DNA from: Phytophthora colocasiae
Lineage: Eukaryota > Oomycota > Peronosporomycetes > Peronosporales > Peronosporaceae
Direction: 5' to 3'
Length of the DNA: 64,000 bases
Assembly: GCA_018806915.1 (NCBI GenBank)
Contig: JAGKQI010000054.1
Span: 558,001 to 622,000, forward strand
Part shown: in pieces, positions 20,359 through 31,600 of the stretch
Layout: the number at the start of each line of letters is the position of its first letter
Position numbering within the stretch: position 1 is the stretch's first letter
Notes under the pieces: generated by a model
Databases searched by the model: none
Seen by the model: the letters and a program-made list of their open reading frames with translations, nothing else
Told to the model about the DNA's origin: nothing
Position numbers and translations under genes: made by a program

Positions 20359-21276
20359 ATGCGCGTCATCACAGCTTCAGTGTTGTACCTGCTCCTTGCT
20401 GTCGTCGTTGTGGATGCAGAGGATGGTGCATGCGAGTGTCTGCAGGATCCGCCTCGGAAGGCAAGTAAGCGCTTTAAGCTTCAGCGTCTCTTCCCGTTTC
20501 TAACGGACATGTCGTTGATGAACCTAAAGAACTTGCAACCTCTGGTCTTCTGCAATTGGTACAACACCAGGAGCTGTTGTCTACCAGTGCACGATGCTGA
20601 TATCAATGCCAAGTTCCTCGCGCTGATTGAAGCCGGACCGGCATGTGAGAAGTTCCAGAACGCAGCCAAACGCTTCCTGTCTTTCGCCTTCTGCTACGGA
20701 TGCGACCCAGAAGAGCCATTGCACTTTACAACACCGTTGGACACGCACTTCTTCGATGCAAGCACGAAGACGGTGAAGATTTGCGCTAGTGTGGCGATGA
20801 ACATGGCACCGAAACTCCTCTCGGACTGTGGGCTACTGCTTCCAGACAGCCGCGAAACGATCTGCTCTCCAAACGCCCCCGTCGTTCCACATAAAGTGTG
20901 GACTGGTTGCAACGATCAGCAGCATGTTTGCCAGGATAACACGACGTCAAACTGGTATTGCTCTGACTCGGAGTGTGGTGAAGCACATACACCTCCAGGA
21001 TTCAATGATGTACCTTGCAACGCCTCGCGACACACGTGTCATGGTGTTCTCATGTTTCTCAACGATAACCGAGCGGCTAAACCGCCCAATTACGAAGAAT
21101 ACCCTGTCGAAATTGTAGACGAAGTACTTTGCAGGGAAGAATATGGTGAAGAGGAGGCAGATACAAAGTGTAAATGCCTGCATGATCCCTCTTCAGCCGA
21201 ACGGCCGATACCTTCGTTGATTGCTCTTGCAGTCGGCATTTTGATGGTGATCTTCTCTGCAGTAGACATAAGATAA
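20359..21276 (+). CDS. Secreted, probably membrane-tethered, folate-receptor-like cysteine-rich protein
   Basis: I start at the ATG at 20359, which gives a clean signal peptide (MRVITASVLYLLLAVVVVDA); an in-frame upstream start at 20296 is not needed. The mature protein, about 285 residues, is rich in cysteines with pairs such as CNWYNTRSCC, FCYGCDPEE and CKCLHDP. The spacing W-x3-SCC followed by ACEKF and CYGCDP resembles the folate-receptor/riboflavin-binding fold (PF03024). The C-terminus, PSLIALAVGILMVIFSA plus a few residues, fits a GPI-anchor signal or a short membrane tail. Ligand unknown. Family assignment is moderate; the secretory and tethering features are clear from the sequence. 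Confidence 0.7.
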   Translation: MRVITASVLYLLLAVVVVDAEDGACECLQDPPRKASKRFKLQRLFPFLTDMSLMNLKNLQPLVFCNWYNTRSCCLPVHDADINAKFLALIEAGPACEKFQNAAKRFLSFAFCYGCDPEEPLHFTTPLDTHFFDASTKTVKICASVAMNMAPKLLSDCGLLLPDSRETICSPNAPVVPHKVWTGCNDQQHVCQDNTTSNWYCSDSECGEAHTPPGFNDVPCNASRHTCHGVLMFLNDNRAAKPPNYEEYPVEIVDEVLCREEYGEEEADTKCKCLHDPSSAERPIPSLIALAVGILMVIFSAVDIR

Positions 21277-21324
21277 CGATGAAATAAAAGAAAATACCAC
21301 CATTACCTGTTCACAATTGTCAAG

Positions 21325-22857
21325 TTATGGCCGCATGTGTTTTGCACGATCCTTCTCGCTTTCGGTCCGCACTTCCATCGTTTCAAAATCCTTCTGATCG
21401 TCCTCCTCCTTCTTATATCTCCCAGTCTTGTTGCCAAACCGGGTGAAGTACGTGCCTTCCACGAGGGCCACGAACTCAGGCCACAACTTGAGGTGACTCA
21501 GCATAATTTTGGCTGCGGCAGTGAGAGGCACTGACAGCATCATCCCTACAACTCCCCACAGTAGACCCCACGCCGACAGCGACAGGATCACGATCACAGG
21601 ATCAATTTCGAGTTTCTTGCCAAACACCTTGGGCTCCACGAAGTTGCCTACGAACATGTGAAAGCACATGGGGAGAAACATGGCCAGGAACTTTTCCATG
21701 GGGTTCATCAGGTCGGACGGCGTGATTGCGATAATGCAAATGGGCGCAACGGATGCGATCATAGCTCCGACGTTGGGGATCCAGTTCAAGATAAACGTCA
21801 GCATGCCCCATACAATGGCCAAACCCACGTTGAGCGAAACGTAGACGATCGTGACGAGCAGAGCAACAAACAGCGAGAGGAAGCACTTCAACGTCACAAA
21901 CCGCTGGATGTCATGGTCGATCTTGGACCAAACCCCTCCAGCATCACTTGCACGGGTGCGAGTGCACAGGAAATACGTCAGGTAGATCAGCGTCACGAAC
22001 ATCACGGAGAGTAGATCCATCGTTTCCGTCACTACAACGCGAGCGACCTTATCCACGTTGTCATGCAGCGTTGTTGTAATGTTCACTGGCAGTCCCATCT
22101 GATCCAAGATATTCTCCACATTGGCGACCAAGTGGTTGTACCCTGTCTGGTAGGCGCTAGCATCCAACGCATGAACCGAAAGCACAGTAATGTAGCCCAG
22201 CAGTCCGAAGAACACGCACACCAAGCTGACTGCAACCAGTGATGCGAAAGCACGTGAGCAACCGCGTGACGTTCGTCGAGCATGACGTCCACGTGACGTG
22301 CAAACGCAAAGGAAATACTTAGGCGACACGTCGATCATTTCCACCAACGGGTCCACAAGGTACCTGCAACAACAAATGACCAACCGTCAGACTCATCTTC
22401 AGATGCACTTCTAACAACATCCAGTAACATACATCAAGAAGATCGCCAAGAAGAAAGGGATCATCACAGCTTGGAACCAAGCGAGTAAGTAGCATGATGC
22501 TGCCAATCTGAAAGAAAAAAAAAGTATCATCATCAGAAAAGGTATCAACCATTCCAATCTTCATCAATCAACGCACCCTGTCGCTAGCAATGCACCTTTG
22601 ATCTCAAATGCTAATTGCCGTACAGGTCCGTCAAGTGCTGCCACAATATCATTGGCAACATTACTGTAGAAGGGCCGATTATCGTCACTGCTGTGACTGA
22701 AAGCGTTGCTGCGTTCCGAGCTGATGGAAATAGTGGAAGCTGAGGGGGAAAGCTGTACATTAGCGAGGTTGGAACCACTGCGACGTACAGGTGACGCATG
22801 CGGTGACTCCATGTCCAACGACGCGTAGGCCTGTTCCTTCTTGCCAACGAGCTTCAT
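21325..22857 (-). CDS. AI-2E/PerM-type (UPF0118) membrane protein, 3 exons, 464 aa
   Basis: Exons 22577-22857, 22433-22507 and 21325-22363 join to 464 residues. After a soluble serine-rich N-terminus there are about eight hydrophobic segments. The first is LAASCYLLAWFQAVMIPFFL, spanning the first splice. The central GLAIVWGMLTFILNWIPNVG and the late LSLSAWGLLWGVVGMMLSVP are hallmark motifs of the AI-2E transporter family (PF01594). A charged C-terminal tail follows. Bacterial members export small molecules or act in sodium/proton exchange; eukaryotic members are uncharacterised. Substrate is unknown. An upstream non-coding exon is possible. Confidence 0.85.
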
Positions 22858-23225
22858 CTGATTCTTGATCGTCTGTAGCTCCTGAGAACTGGCACTGTAT
22901 CAACTTCTAGTTGCTGCTACTGTGGCGAATGCTTGCGCAGAGTGTTGGTCGGTGAGGTGGTGACGATCACTCTCCAGCCAGACGAAGGGGAAGAAGTACT
23001 GGTATTATGCGACGCCTTTAAACCTGGTACGTGGATAATGATGGCATGCGCTAAGAAAAGGCAGTGATCGAACCTCGCTTCAGTAGCTTCATCCCCTCGA
23101 TTTAATGTCATCTTTGTTATTAGACTTTTTAATGTTGTCTGAAGGTCGCTCCTTCGTAGCCGCACAAATTGGGGGTCCTGCCCTACTACATTGATACTGG
23201 GAAAGAGACCTAAGGAGGAGTCATC
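22858..23225. other. Intergenic region between divergent genes
   Basis: 368 bases hold the upstream regions of the AI-2E-type gene and NDUFA9. A 62-codon plus-strand frame without ATG (22880-23067) contains cysteine pairs but joins to nothing. No other feature is seen. Confidence 0.4.
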
Positions 23226-24353
23226 ATGTCGGCGCTCTCTCCTGTGGCCAAGGCAGCTCTGCGCCACCCTGCGGGTCGTGTGAATGGCAACGGCATCACA
23301 GCCACCGTCTTCGGTGCCACGGGTTTCCTGGGTCGCTACGTCTGCGCGCATTTGGGTGCGTTATCACAAACTCTTCCACTCGTCCCGGCGGTCCATCCAC
23401 TAATTATTAATAATTTTCCTAATATTTTTATTTTACTATTGCGAACAGGGCTGAATGGAAATGGATACGTGATCCCGTACCGTGGAGATGACTCGGAAGT
23501 TGCTCACCTGCGCGTGTCGGCTGACCTGGGTAATGTGGCTCAGCAGCCGTTCCACCCGCGCGACCGGGACTCCATCTTTGAGGCTGTGGAAGGCTCCGAC
23601 ATCGTCATTAACCTCGTTGGTAAGCACTACCAGACCAAGCACATCCTGCCCTGGTGGATTAACTACACGTACGATGATGTGCACGTGGATGTTGCCCGTA
23701 CCATCGCTGAGGTGGCCAAGGAGGCTGGTGTGCCCCGTATGGTACACGTTTCGTCGCTGCTGGCTCAGCCTAACTCGCCTTCTGAGTGGGCCGCCTCCAA
23801 GTTCCGTGGTGAAGTGGCAGTCCGCAAGGCTTTCCCGGAGGCTAACATTGTGCGTCCGTCCAACATGTTCGGTCCTGAGGACCGTCTGCTGGTTTGGATT
23901 GGCAACCGTCTTAACTACGGCGGCGTGCCTGTGGTGGATAACGGTGACGCTGTCATCCAGCCTGTGTTCGTGAACGATGTAGCTAAGGCTATCTACCACA
24001 TCACGCAGGACGAGACTATTCAGGGTAAGACCTTCGAGCTTGTCGGTGATGAGGAGTTCACGTACAAGGAGCTGGCTGACTACGTGTTCGACATCACCAA
24101 ACGCAACCCGAGCTTGATCAATCTGCCGCTGCCTGTGGCCCAGGCTATTGGCTACTTCTGTGAGCAGTTCCCGGACCCCAAGTTCACGCGTGACTGGGCT
24201 ACGCGTCTCAGCTTGAACGAGGTCAAGACGTCGGATCTTCCTGGTCTGCGTGAACTGGACGTGGAGCCGACTAAGCTGGAGAAGGAGTCACCCAACTTCC
24301 TGCTCAAGTTCAACCCCGGTGGTCACTTCCAGGAGGTGTCTGGTTACCATTAA
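23226..24353 (+). CDS. NDUFA9: NADH dehydrogenase [ubiquinone] 1 alpha subcomplex subunit 9 (complex I), 2 exons, 344 aa
   Basis: Exons 23226-23355 and 23449-24353 give 344 residues. The intron (gtgcgt...gaacag, 93 bases) is a multiple of three without stops, so it can be misread as coding. The protein is an atypical short-chain dehydrogenase with the nucleotide-binding VFGATGFLGRYV near the N-terminus, DIVINLVGKHYQTK, VHVSSLLAQPNSPSEWAASK and FRGEVAVRKAFPEANIVRPS. This order is diagnostic of NDUFA9, the NADPH-binding accessory subunit at the hinge of mitochondrial complex I. Codon use is markedly C/G-ending and biased compared with neighbours, consistent with high expression. Confidence 0.93.
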   Translation: MSALSPVAKAALRHPAGRVNGNGITATVFGATGFLGRYVCAHLGALSQTLPLVPAVHPLIINNFPNIFILLLRTGLNGNGYVIPYRGDDSEVAHLRVSADLGNVAQQPFHPRDRDSIFEAVEGSDIVINLVGKHYQTKHILPWWINYTYDDVHVDVARTIAEVAKEAGVPRMVHVSSLLAQPNSPSEWAASKFRGEVAVRKAFPEANIVRPSNMFGPEDRLLVWIGNRLNYGGVPVVDNGDAVIQPVFVNDVAKAIYHITQDETIQGKTFELVGDEEFTYKELADYVFDITKRNPSLINLPLPVAQAIGYFCEQFPDPKFTRDWATRLSLNEVKTSDLPGLRELDVEPTKLEKESPNFLLKFNPGGHFQEVSGYH

Positions 24354-24706
24354 GCTGTGCTTGAAGCGAAGGTTGCGCGAGGATTGCAGGTTGGATTGCT
24401 CAGATCAGGCAAGACGCGAGGGAACGCCCCAGCCAGCAATTAAACTTCAAAGTATACTGCTGTCAAGGTTGTCACTAAGTCTACAAAGCTTAACGCCACC
24501 AAGACTGTCAGCTCCGCTCTCTCCAATGCAAACACAGATCATACCTTATGAGTGACAGAATGAGAAAATGAACTACATCCGCTCGAGTCAATTGTACTAC
24601 TTCATCTGTGAATATTTATCCTTCAACGTAGACTCTAGTCTATAGTCTAGGGCCTCGTCCGATCTGTTTGCGCAATGTTTTTTTATTTAACAAGTCATTC
24701 CCCAAC
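24354..24706. other. Intergenic region
   Basis: 353 bases between tandem genes, holding 3' UTR of NDUFA9 and the promoter of the MCUR1-like gene. Apart from the initiator-like motif near its right end nothing is seen. Confidence 0.4.
24695..24704 (+). promoter_or_regulatory. Candidate oomycete initiator element
   Basis: tcattcccca matches the published oomycete initiator core (TCAYTYYNCA). It lies only two bases before the chosen ATG at 24707, so either the leader is extremely short or the match is coincidental. Confidence 0.3.
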
Positions 24707-25594
24707 ATGTTCGCTCGAACTATCGCTACAACTCCGCGGGTACGAGCTCTCGCGCTGCGGCAGCACCCAAAGAGTCTCTTGAGTGTGTGTCAGACGAGTG
24801 CAACGCGTGGTGCAGTGAAACTTCCATTCAATAGCAAGCTAGAGCCACTGATCGCTTCGACGCTCCAAGTGACGTCTGGTCGCTGCTTCTCCACCGCCAG
24901 TAGCGACATACCTCTGCACTTTGATACGCACAATGTGGTTAAAAGTCTGCAGGAAAGAGGTGCAAATACTGCTGGTATCTCCTTAATATACAGCTACTGG
25001 ACTAATGCTGATGCTGTGTCCAGGCTTCAGTGACGATCAGTCGGAGGCCATTCTACAGGTGATGAAAGACGCCATGGCTGACTCTCTCGAGGCCCAAGCT
25101 CGCATCGTAAGTGTTGCATCGGATCGTTTATATAGGACTCTGCTTACGAATTCTTTTGCTCTACAGTTGGCGACGAAATCTGAGCACGTGGAGCTTAAGG
25201 CGGAGCTGTCGGAGCGCGTGTTCAATTCCACTCTCAAATTCGGTACGCTACGATTTCTTGACGAACTCAAGTGCTTCAGTATGGAATTCATTCTGAATGT
25301 GTGTGTTGTGCTGCAGATATTGCACAGCGCCACTCGCGAGAGCTGCTGGAGCGTGACTTCAATACACTAAAGCAGGACATTCGCATGCTGGAAAAGATCG
25401 ACTTCGACAAGATCCGGATGGAAATTGCCGAGCTGGAAAAAAAGTTCCTACTGCAGAAGCAGGCAGAGGACGAGACGTTGAACGAATTGCGACTATCAAT
25501 GGAGAAGGTGGAGAAGCGCATGCTCCAGTACGCGGTAGGTTTTGCTGGTACTATCATGGCTGTGGGCGCTGCATTGCTGCGTCTGGTCCTATAA
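24707..25594 (+). CDS. MCUR1/CCDC90-like (DUF1640) mitochondrial coiled-coil protein, 4 exons, 229 aa
   Basis: Exons 24707-24959, 25024-25106, 25167-25242 and 25317-25594 join to 229 residues. The N-terminus is basic and free of acidic residues (MFARTIATTPRVRALALRQH), typical of a mitochondrial presequence. LHFDTHNVVKSLQERGFSDD spans the first splice and is the DUF1640 signature. A long coiled coil follows (RHSRELLERDFNTLKQDIRM onward), and a C-terminal membrane helix, VGFAGTIMAVGAALLRLVL, ends the protein. The family includes MCUR1, a scaffold for the mitochondrial calcium uniporter, and fungal Fmp32, linked to cytochrome c oxidase assembly. Which role applies here is undecided. Confidence 0.85.
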
Positions 25595-25661
25595 GGCTCA
25601 AAATGGAGGTCAGTTTTGCATCGCACAGTGCTTTTGGTACGCTTAGGATTGTCAGGAAGGG

Positions 25662-28600
25662 CTATGAGAACTCGGAACTGCTTGGCTTGGCCTTGTCTTG
25701 CACACGCGAGGTAGAGTTTGCCAGCTTTGAAGCACTCCCGAGGATATTACCCAGTACATTGGTGCTTCTACTGGCACTTTCACCGGTTGGAGTCCTGGCG
25801 TTTCCGCTGTTTCTAGGCACTCGTGACTCGTTTGTCACGGTACGATAGCTGCTTCTACCAGAGGAAGGACGATCACCATGTCGATAAGAGGAATGGTCAC
25901 GATTGCGATGGCTTGCATGCGTCGGAGGGTAACTCGACTCTGGATATGGCCGTTTTCCTCCTCTCATCCGTGGGGTATTGGAGCGCATACGGTCAGCTTG
26001 CGAGGGAGGAGGAGGCTCGTTCGCCTGGCAGAATTCCTTCTCAGAGATAGACTGTGGCGCAATTGAAGCAGTTGGACGAGAGCTTCGTCTTTCAGCCGAC
26101 GAGTGCCTACTTCTCTCATGGTGTCGATCACGTTGGCTGTCACTGCGGTATTGACTGCTCGGACTTTCACGTCTTCGCCCGCTTTCTCTGTCGTATGAGC
26201 CTCTATAGTCGCGAGACCTATTTCGTTCGTCACGCCGGTCATCCCTTCTTGAAGGCTCTGCATGTCCACTCTGACTGTGATTGGTAGCTTTCGCAGATGA
26301 GCGATTGTCAAGGCGACGCGAATCTGGCGTTGATGAACTTCCCCGATCTCGAAAGCTTCGAATCTCGTATTGGCTTCGCAAATCTTCTTCAGTTGGCGGC
26401 ATCGTCACGGATAAGCGAGGCTTCTTCACGCTTGCAGTGTTAGAAGCATCGGTCGCGGGTCGTTTAAGACTGTCGCTCGGTTGCTGCACCGAAAGTATCG
26501 GCCGCGACTCAGTTTTGACAGATCTGTCGTCATCGCCCACGAGTCGTACGAGGCTGTTGCCATTGGGCTGCTCTGGTTCGGTATTGACTGAACGTTTCTC
26601 CTTGTCCTGTAGTGCTGCACCATTATCCTCCCTTTCCTTCTTCATTTCCTGATTGTTTTCCTCAGTTTTCACGTCTGACTTGCTCTCTTTTGTCTTGGTC
26701 GGCTTCACTGCAGCAGCCGATTTCTGGGCTGCTTTTTCATGCATCGCCTTGTAATGTTCAGCCAGCTCACGATATTTGTCACTTTCAAGTCTCTTCGCCA
26801 CAGAAGGAAACACTTCTCCTTCTGTCCTGATAATGAGCTTGCGATCACGAGCACTTTTGACTAGAGCAGCCCACGTTTCATCTCTCACCAAGGTGTTCAC
26901 ATCACCAACCACAAAAAGACAGAATCGAGCGCGAGTGATGGCCACGTTCAGACGTCGAATGTCCCGTAAGAAACCAATTCCACCGCGCTTCGACGATCGA
27001 ACGCAGGAGAACACGATCACATCCTTTTCTCGGCCCTGAAAGCCATCCACCGTGTTCACTTCAATCGAAACGCTAGCTGGAATCCCCGATCGTGTGATTT
27101 CTTGGCGGAGTACGCGCACTTGTTCCTTGTAAGGCGACACGAAGCCCACACTCCATTTGTTCCTATTCACATCCGCACAGGTTTCGAACATGTTCTGGCA
27201 CAAACTAATGCAGAAAGCGGCCTCCACGCGATTATACTTGGATCCATTCATGTCCTCTTCCCTTGAATTGCTAACGTCATATAGCAAGAACGGTTGGAAA
27301 CTTGTGCGTGCGTATACACCAGGACATACCTTTTGTACTCGCTCCATGACGCTAGGTCCATCAGTAAGCATGCCACCGTAAAATCTCTTTGACGGAAAGT
27401 CACGCAGGAAAGGATGCATTCGATACTGCACTCGAAGCATCGACGGAGCGACTCCACTTTCCGCTATCCGTTCAAACAAAGACCGATCATATCGTGCCTT
27501 AGACGCAACAACGCTTTTCACTGTAGCTGGGAGCTGTTTTGGATCACCAACCAGCACTACCCTCGCTACTCGTTCGCGAATCGGAACGAGAGTACTGAGC
27601 TCAACAGCTTGTGCTGCTTCGTCAATAATGAGGGCATCAAAACCATGTTTCAGTTCAGAAAAGTCACCACTGCCAGCTTTGGACAGCGTGCACGCAATGA
27701 TGCTGGCCTTGGACAAAATCGTCTCGGTTATCTTGGATCGAATCGCTGAAACTTCATCTCGTAAACGACGGATTTTACCAGAGCATTCTGTCAGCTGTTG
27801 GTGCATCTTAGCAAGTGCCTTTCGATCTTTCTTCACTCCATTCTCCCCTTCTGCCTTGTTGTGGAAATCACGGATAGAGCTGCGCAATTGACGTTGTGTG
27901 TCTTGTAGGGAGTGCAGCTGCATGGCTTTCGGGTGGATCGCCATTTCCCGTCGGATAATGTGTGGCAAACACACAGAATTAACCACTTCAGAGGCATCTT
28001 CGCCAGCATTCCCGAGGCGGACAATGGAGATAAACTCTTCCGACAGTGCCTCGGGGTGTACACTTGGCGCTCGAACTTTCGTGATGTTCCCTGAGCTATC
28101 CATTAACCCGTCAGTAACGATTCGCAATACCAGCTCGTTCACAGCGCCGTTGGACGGTGCACAGAGTAGGATGTTGTTTGTTCGACTGGCCGCACGGTCG
28201 GACGCTGCTCTTGATATGATTCGACGCTTTACAACCAGATTCGAACTGGACTGGGGAGTTCGAGAGGCTAACTTATTTTCCAAACGACTGCGTGATGACG
28301 CCACATTCTTGAGTGCCTGGATGGATGTTCGACTTGGCCCAGAAGAAGAGTCCGAGGGACGACGGAGGATACTCCCGAGGGCTGATGTTACCCCACTCAA
28401 AGAAAATGTCGGTGTTGCGGCCCTGGGTGTCTGTATGCTGGGTTGGTCAGAGTTCACACTACGTGACTTCGCAGCGTCAAAGTTGCTGAAGTCGCCTTTT
28501 GTGCTTTGAGCGTTTGGGCTAGTTTTAGGGCTTATCATTGGCATCACTGCAGTGGACGGTAGCCGTAATGACAATAATCCACTCAGGAGACCCATGATCG

Positions 28601-31600
28601 TTTTTGTTTTGCCTGTTCCTGGCGGTCCTTGGAGCAGGGAAACACCCCTACTATAGTTATTCAGCACGCTGTGGATGGATTGCAGCTGGGAAGAATTGTA
28701 CTGGGGCTTAATCGCCTCCCACAGTTCAGGTGATAAAAAGCGAGGACCTCGCTCCAAGACGTCCTTCTTGTCCATAAGACCCGTCCACTTGTCTTTCAGC
28801 TTGGAGGAGAGAGTCTTGATATCAGAGCTGTCGTGCTTGCGTAACTTGTTCACAGCTTTTCCAATGCTGGTAGACTGCGTACACAAAAGTTAGTATATCG
28901 TCATTGTATCGATCCAAGTTGAAAAATAAACGTACCCTTAAGTCTGTCAGCATCACGTTCATCTTGTCCAAGCGCTTCAACAGTTTTACGATCTTCGCGC
29001 AGCCATCACTCGACTTGTCGCCCCGCAGCTCATCCAGTACAGCTGTGATAGTAAGCAACTCTGATTGCGTAGATTTGTACGCTTCTGGAGTGAGAATCGC
29101 AGTTCTTAAGTGCTCAGGAAGCATATCGACTGACCGAAGCGCAATGTACTCACGGGCGGATGTCACCAAGTTACACAATGGGTTCAACTTCCACTCAGTG
29201 CCGGCAATTGCGCTCGCTGTTAAGACTTCCATTGAGAACGAGCGTACACTGGCTGTCGCGTTGTCCAGCTCGCCATCGTTCAGGAAAAGAACCTTAACAG
29301 TCTCTTCTTCCTCTTCATTTTTGCTATTCTTTTTCGTTGACGATGTTTGCCTCCGTCCCTTTTCCGCCTCGCTGATCAAAATCACCCCTAAAAATTCGCG
29401 TTTCCCCATGAAATTAGTTTGGTTTTGGCTCCCAGTTGCAATTCGCAAAAGGACCACATCACCATTCCGGAACAGCTTCTCATTAAAATGCCTTCCCGGA
29501 CGCCCCTTTCCCCCAAACTTTGGTTGAGAACTTGCCAGTAGCCCTTCGTCCTTCTGAACAACACTAAGGCTGATGCACCGCATTCCTTCCCGAGGCTTCT
29601 CAGACTCATAACGTAATAGGTGTCCTCCGTTGCTGTAAGAACATTTTCGAAGTCCCTCTTGAACTTCATTATTGCATTCTTCCACCATGAGGGGCAAGAA
29701 AGCACGGACGTAGTCGACATTTTTCTTGAAACTTAAGCCAGGGGCTTGTAGCTCTTTGTCCGATCGTTCGTTTTGGTACTCGCCGGACAAAAGTACCGGC
29801 ATGCAAACTTGAAGTAGCTGTCGATAAAATGGCAATAACGAGCAAACCGCAATGGGTTTCCGTGTCGTCTTGATCCGATGGAAGAGTGCAGCAAAACGAA
29901 GATCGGTATCTTCCTCCTCTTCTCCCTCCTCTTGCGGTTGCGGTTGCTCTGCAGTGCCGTTGATCTTCTGCCGGGCTCGTTCTGATACCACCTTGTTTGA
30001 CCCTGGGTGCGAATGTGCAATACCCTTAATCACTTGAGCCATATCAAACGGAGTCTTCGACTTAGATGCCTGCCCCTTCGGCGTAGATTCTCGTCTTGAT
30101 GGTGCTCGATACTCTTCCTCGGAGTAGAAACTGTGCTGTCTTCTAGCTGCTGCTTCACTTGAAACCTGTTCAACGCCAGTGAGATCCACCAATGCACTGC
30201 TTTGAGCTCTAGAGGCTGACTTCCCACTCATTGGTCGAGTAGCCGAACCAAAGATCATTGCAGACGATTTCGTTCTTATCGGAAGCTTTGACTTGGATCG
30301 AGAGGTCATTTCCACAATGTTCTTCATGCCACCAGAATCAGCGGACCGCTTCGTGAAAAAGCTTGAGGTTTGATCGAGCTGACGGAACTTTTTAGTCATT
30401 CGCCCGAAATCCGTAGACTGCTTGGACTCGATCGCTGCTGCCTCAGTCTTGATGCTGTCAATCATAGCGAGTGTTGTTTCGTCTAGCCGGGTATTTCCTT
30501 TCAGAAGGCACGTCAGAACCGTCATCAACAATTCGGCTGCCCGTTTGTTCTCCGCCACAGACCCCCTTGCGATACATTCCACTAATGGAGCAATAAGTCC
30601 TATCACTCGTTTGCTGGAAACACCGGAGTCTGTCAAAACAGACATCCAGAATTTCCAGAATGAAATTCCGAAGTCAAGACACTGCACTCGAGTTGACTCC
30701 GTAATTTCTACAGTTAACTTGACTTTGGGGTCAAAGAGGTTTGTCAGTAGAGCGATCAGAAAATCATTGATCAGATTTGGAAGCTTCAGTAAATGCGCCG
30801 CTGCGATGCCAATATCCGTGACTTGGTTCGATGATGTAGTTGTGGCTCTTGCATTTGACGCTTTTTGGAACGCTTTTCCCAAATCTCCACCTAGCATATC
30901 AAATACACGGGACCAGATGAAAATCAGCTTTTTCACAGCAGGCAGACAAACCGCCTGCGAGAAGCCATAGAGGCGCATCGACTGGAGCATGGAAAGCTGG
31001 CCACGTAAAAATGCCTCTGCATTCCGATGAACAGAAATTAGAAGAGCCTCCAGAGGGGAAGGCACTTGTGTTGGCCTCTTCTTGTCAGCAGCATATTGTC
31101 CGATTAATCTGTCAAAGTAAAAAGAAAGTTAGCATATCAAATCAGCACATATACATGCGGTTTATTCGTACCTTTTCACTTGCTGATCAACAGTACTTGT
31201 TGGGCTCAAATAGCAAGCATTAATATACTGGGACACCACAGGAAAGCCAAATGGGTTGGCTAAACCCTTTAGCAGTACTTCGTCGCACATTTTCTGGAGA
31301 TATTGCTGGGTTTGGGCCTCGTATTCCCGTAAAGTTTCTGCGATACCTTGAAGACCTTCGCTAGCATTTGTTTGAGCCTCGATACCATTTAACAGCTCAG
31401 AAATCCCTCCAATTGACTCGAATAGTGCCCCGTGAACTTGAAGTGGAATCGTTGTGATCGAGCCCCACGAGCATAGTTTTTTCAGTAAATCTGTGATGAT
31501 TGGTTTTCCCATCATGATATCCTTAGTTGATTTTGAGTCATCTCGATCAATTCTTGAGTACACCAGATGACGAGCAAGGCTCAAATGTTTGCTCAATATA

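Noticed and set aside
22880..23067. Plus-strand frame with CCYCGEC-like cysteines before NDUFA9
   Set aside because: No ATG, overlaps the 5' region of the AI-2E-type gene, and no splice partner could be found.
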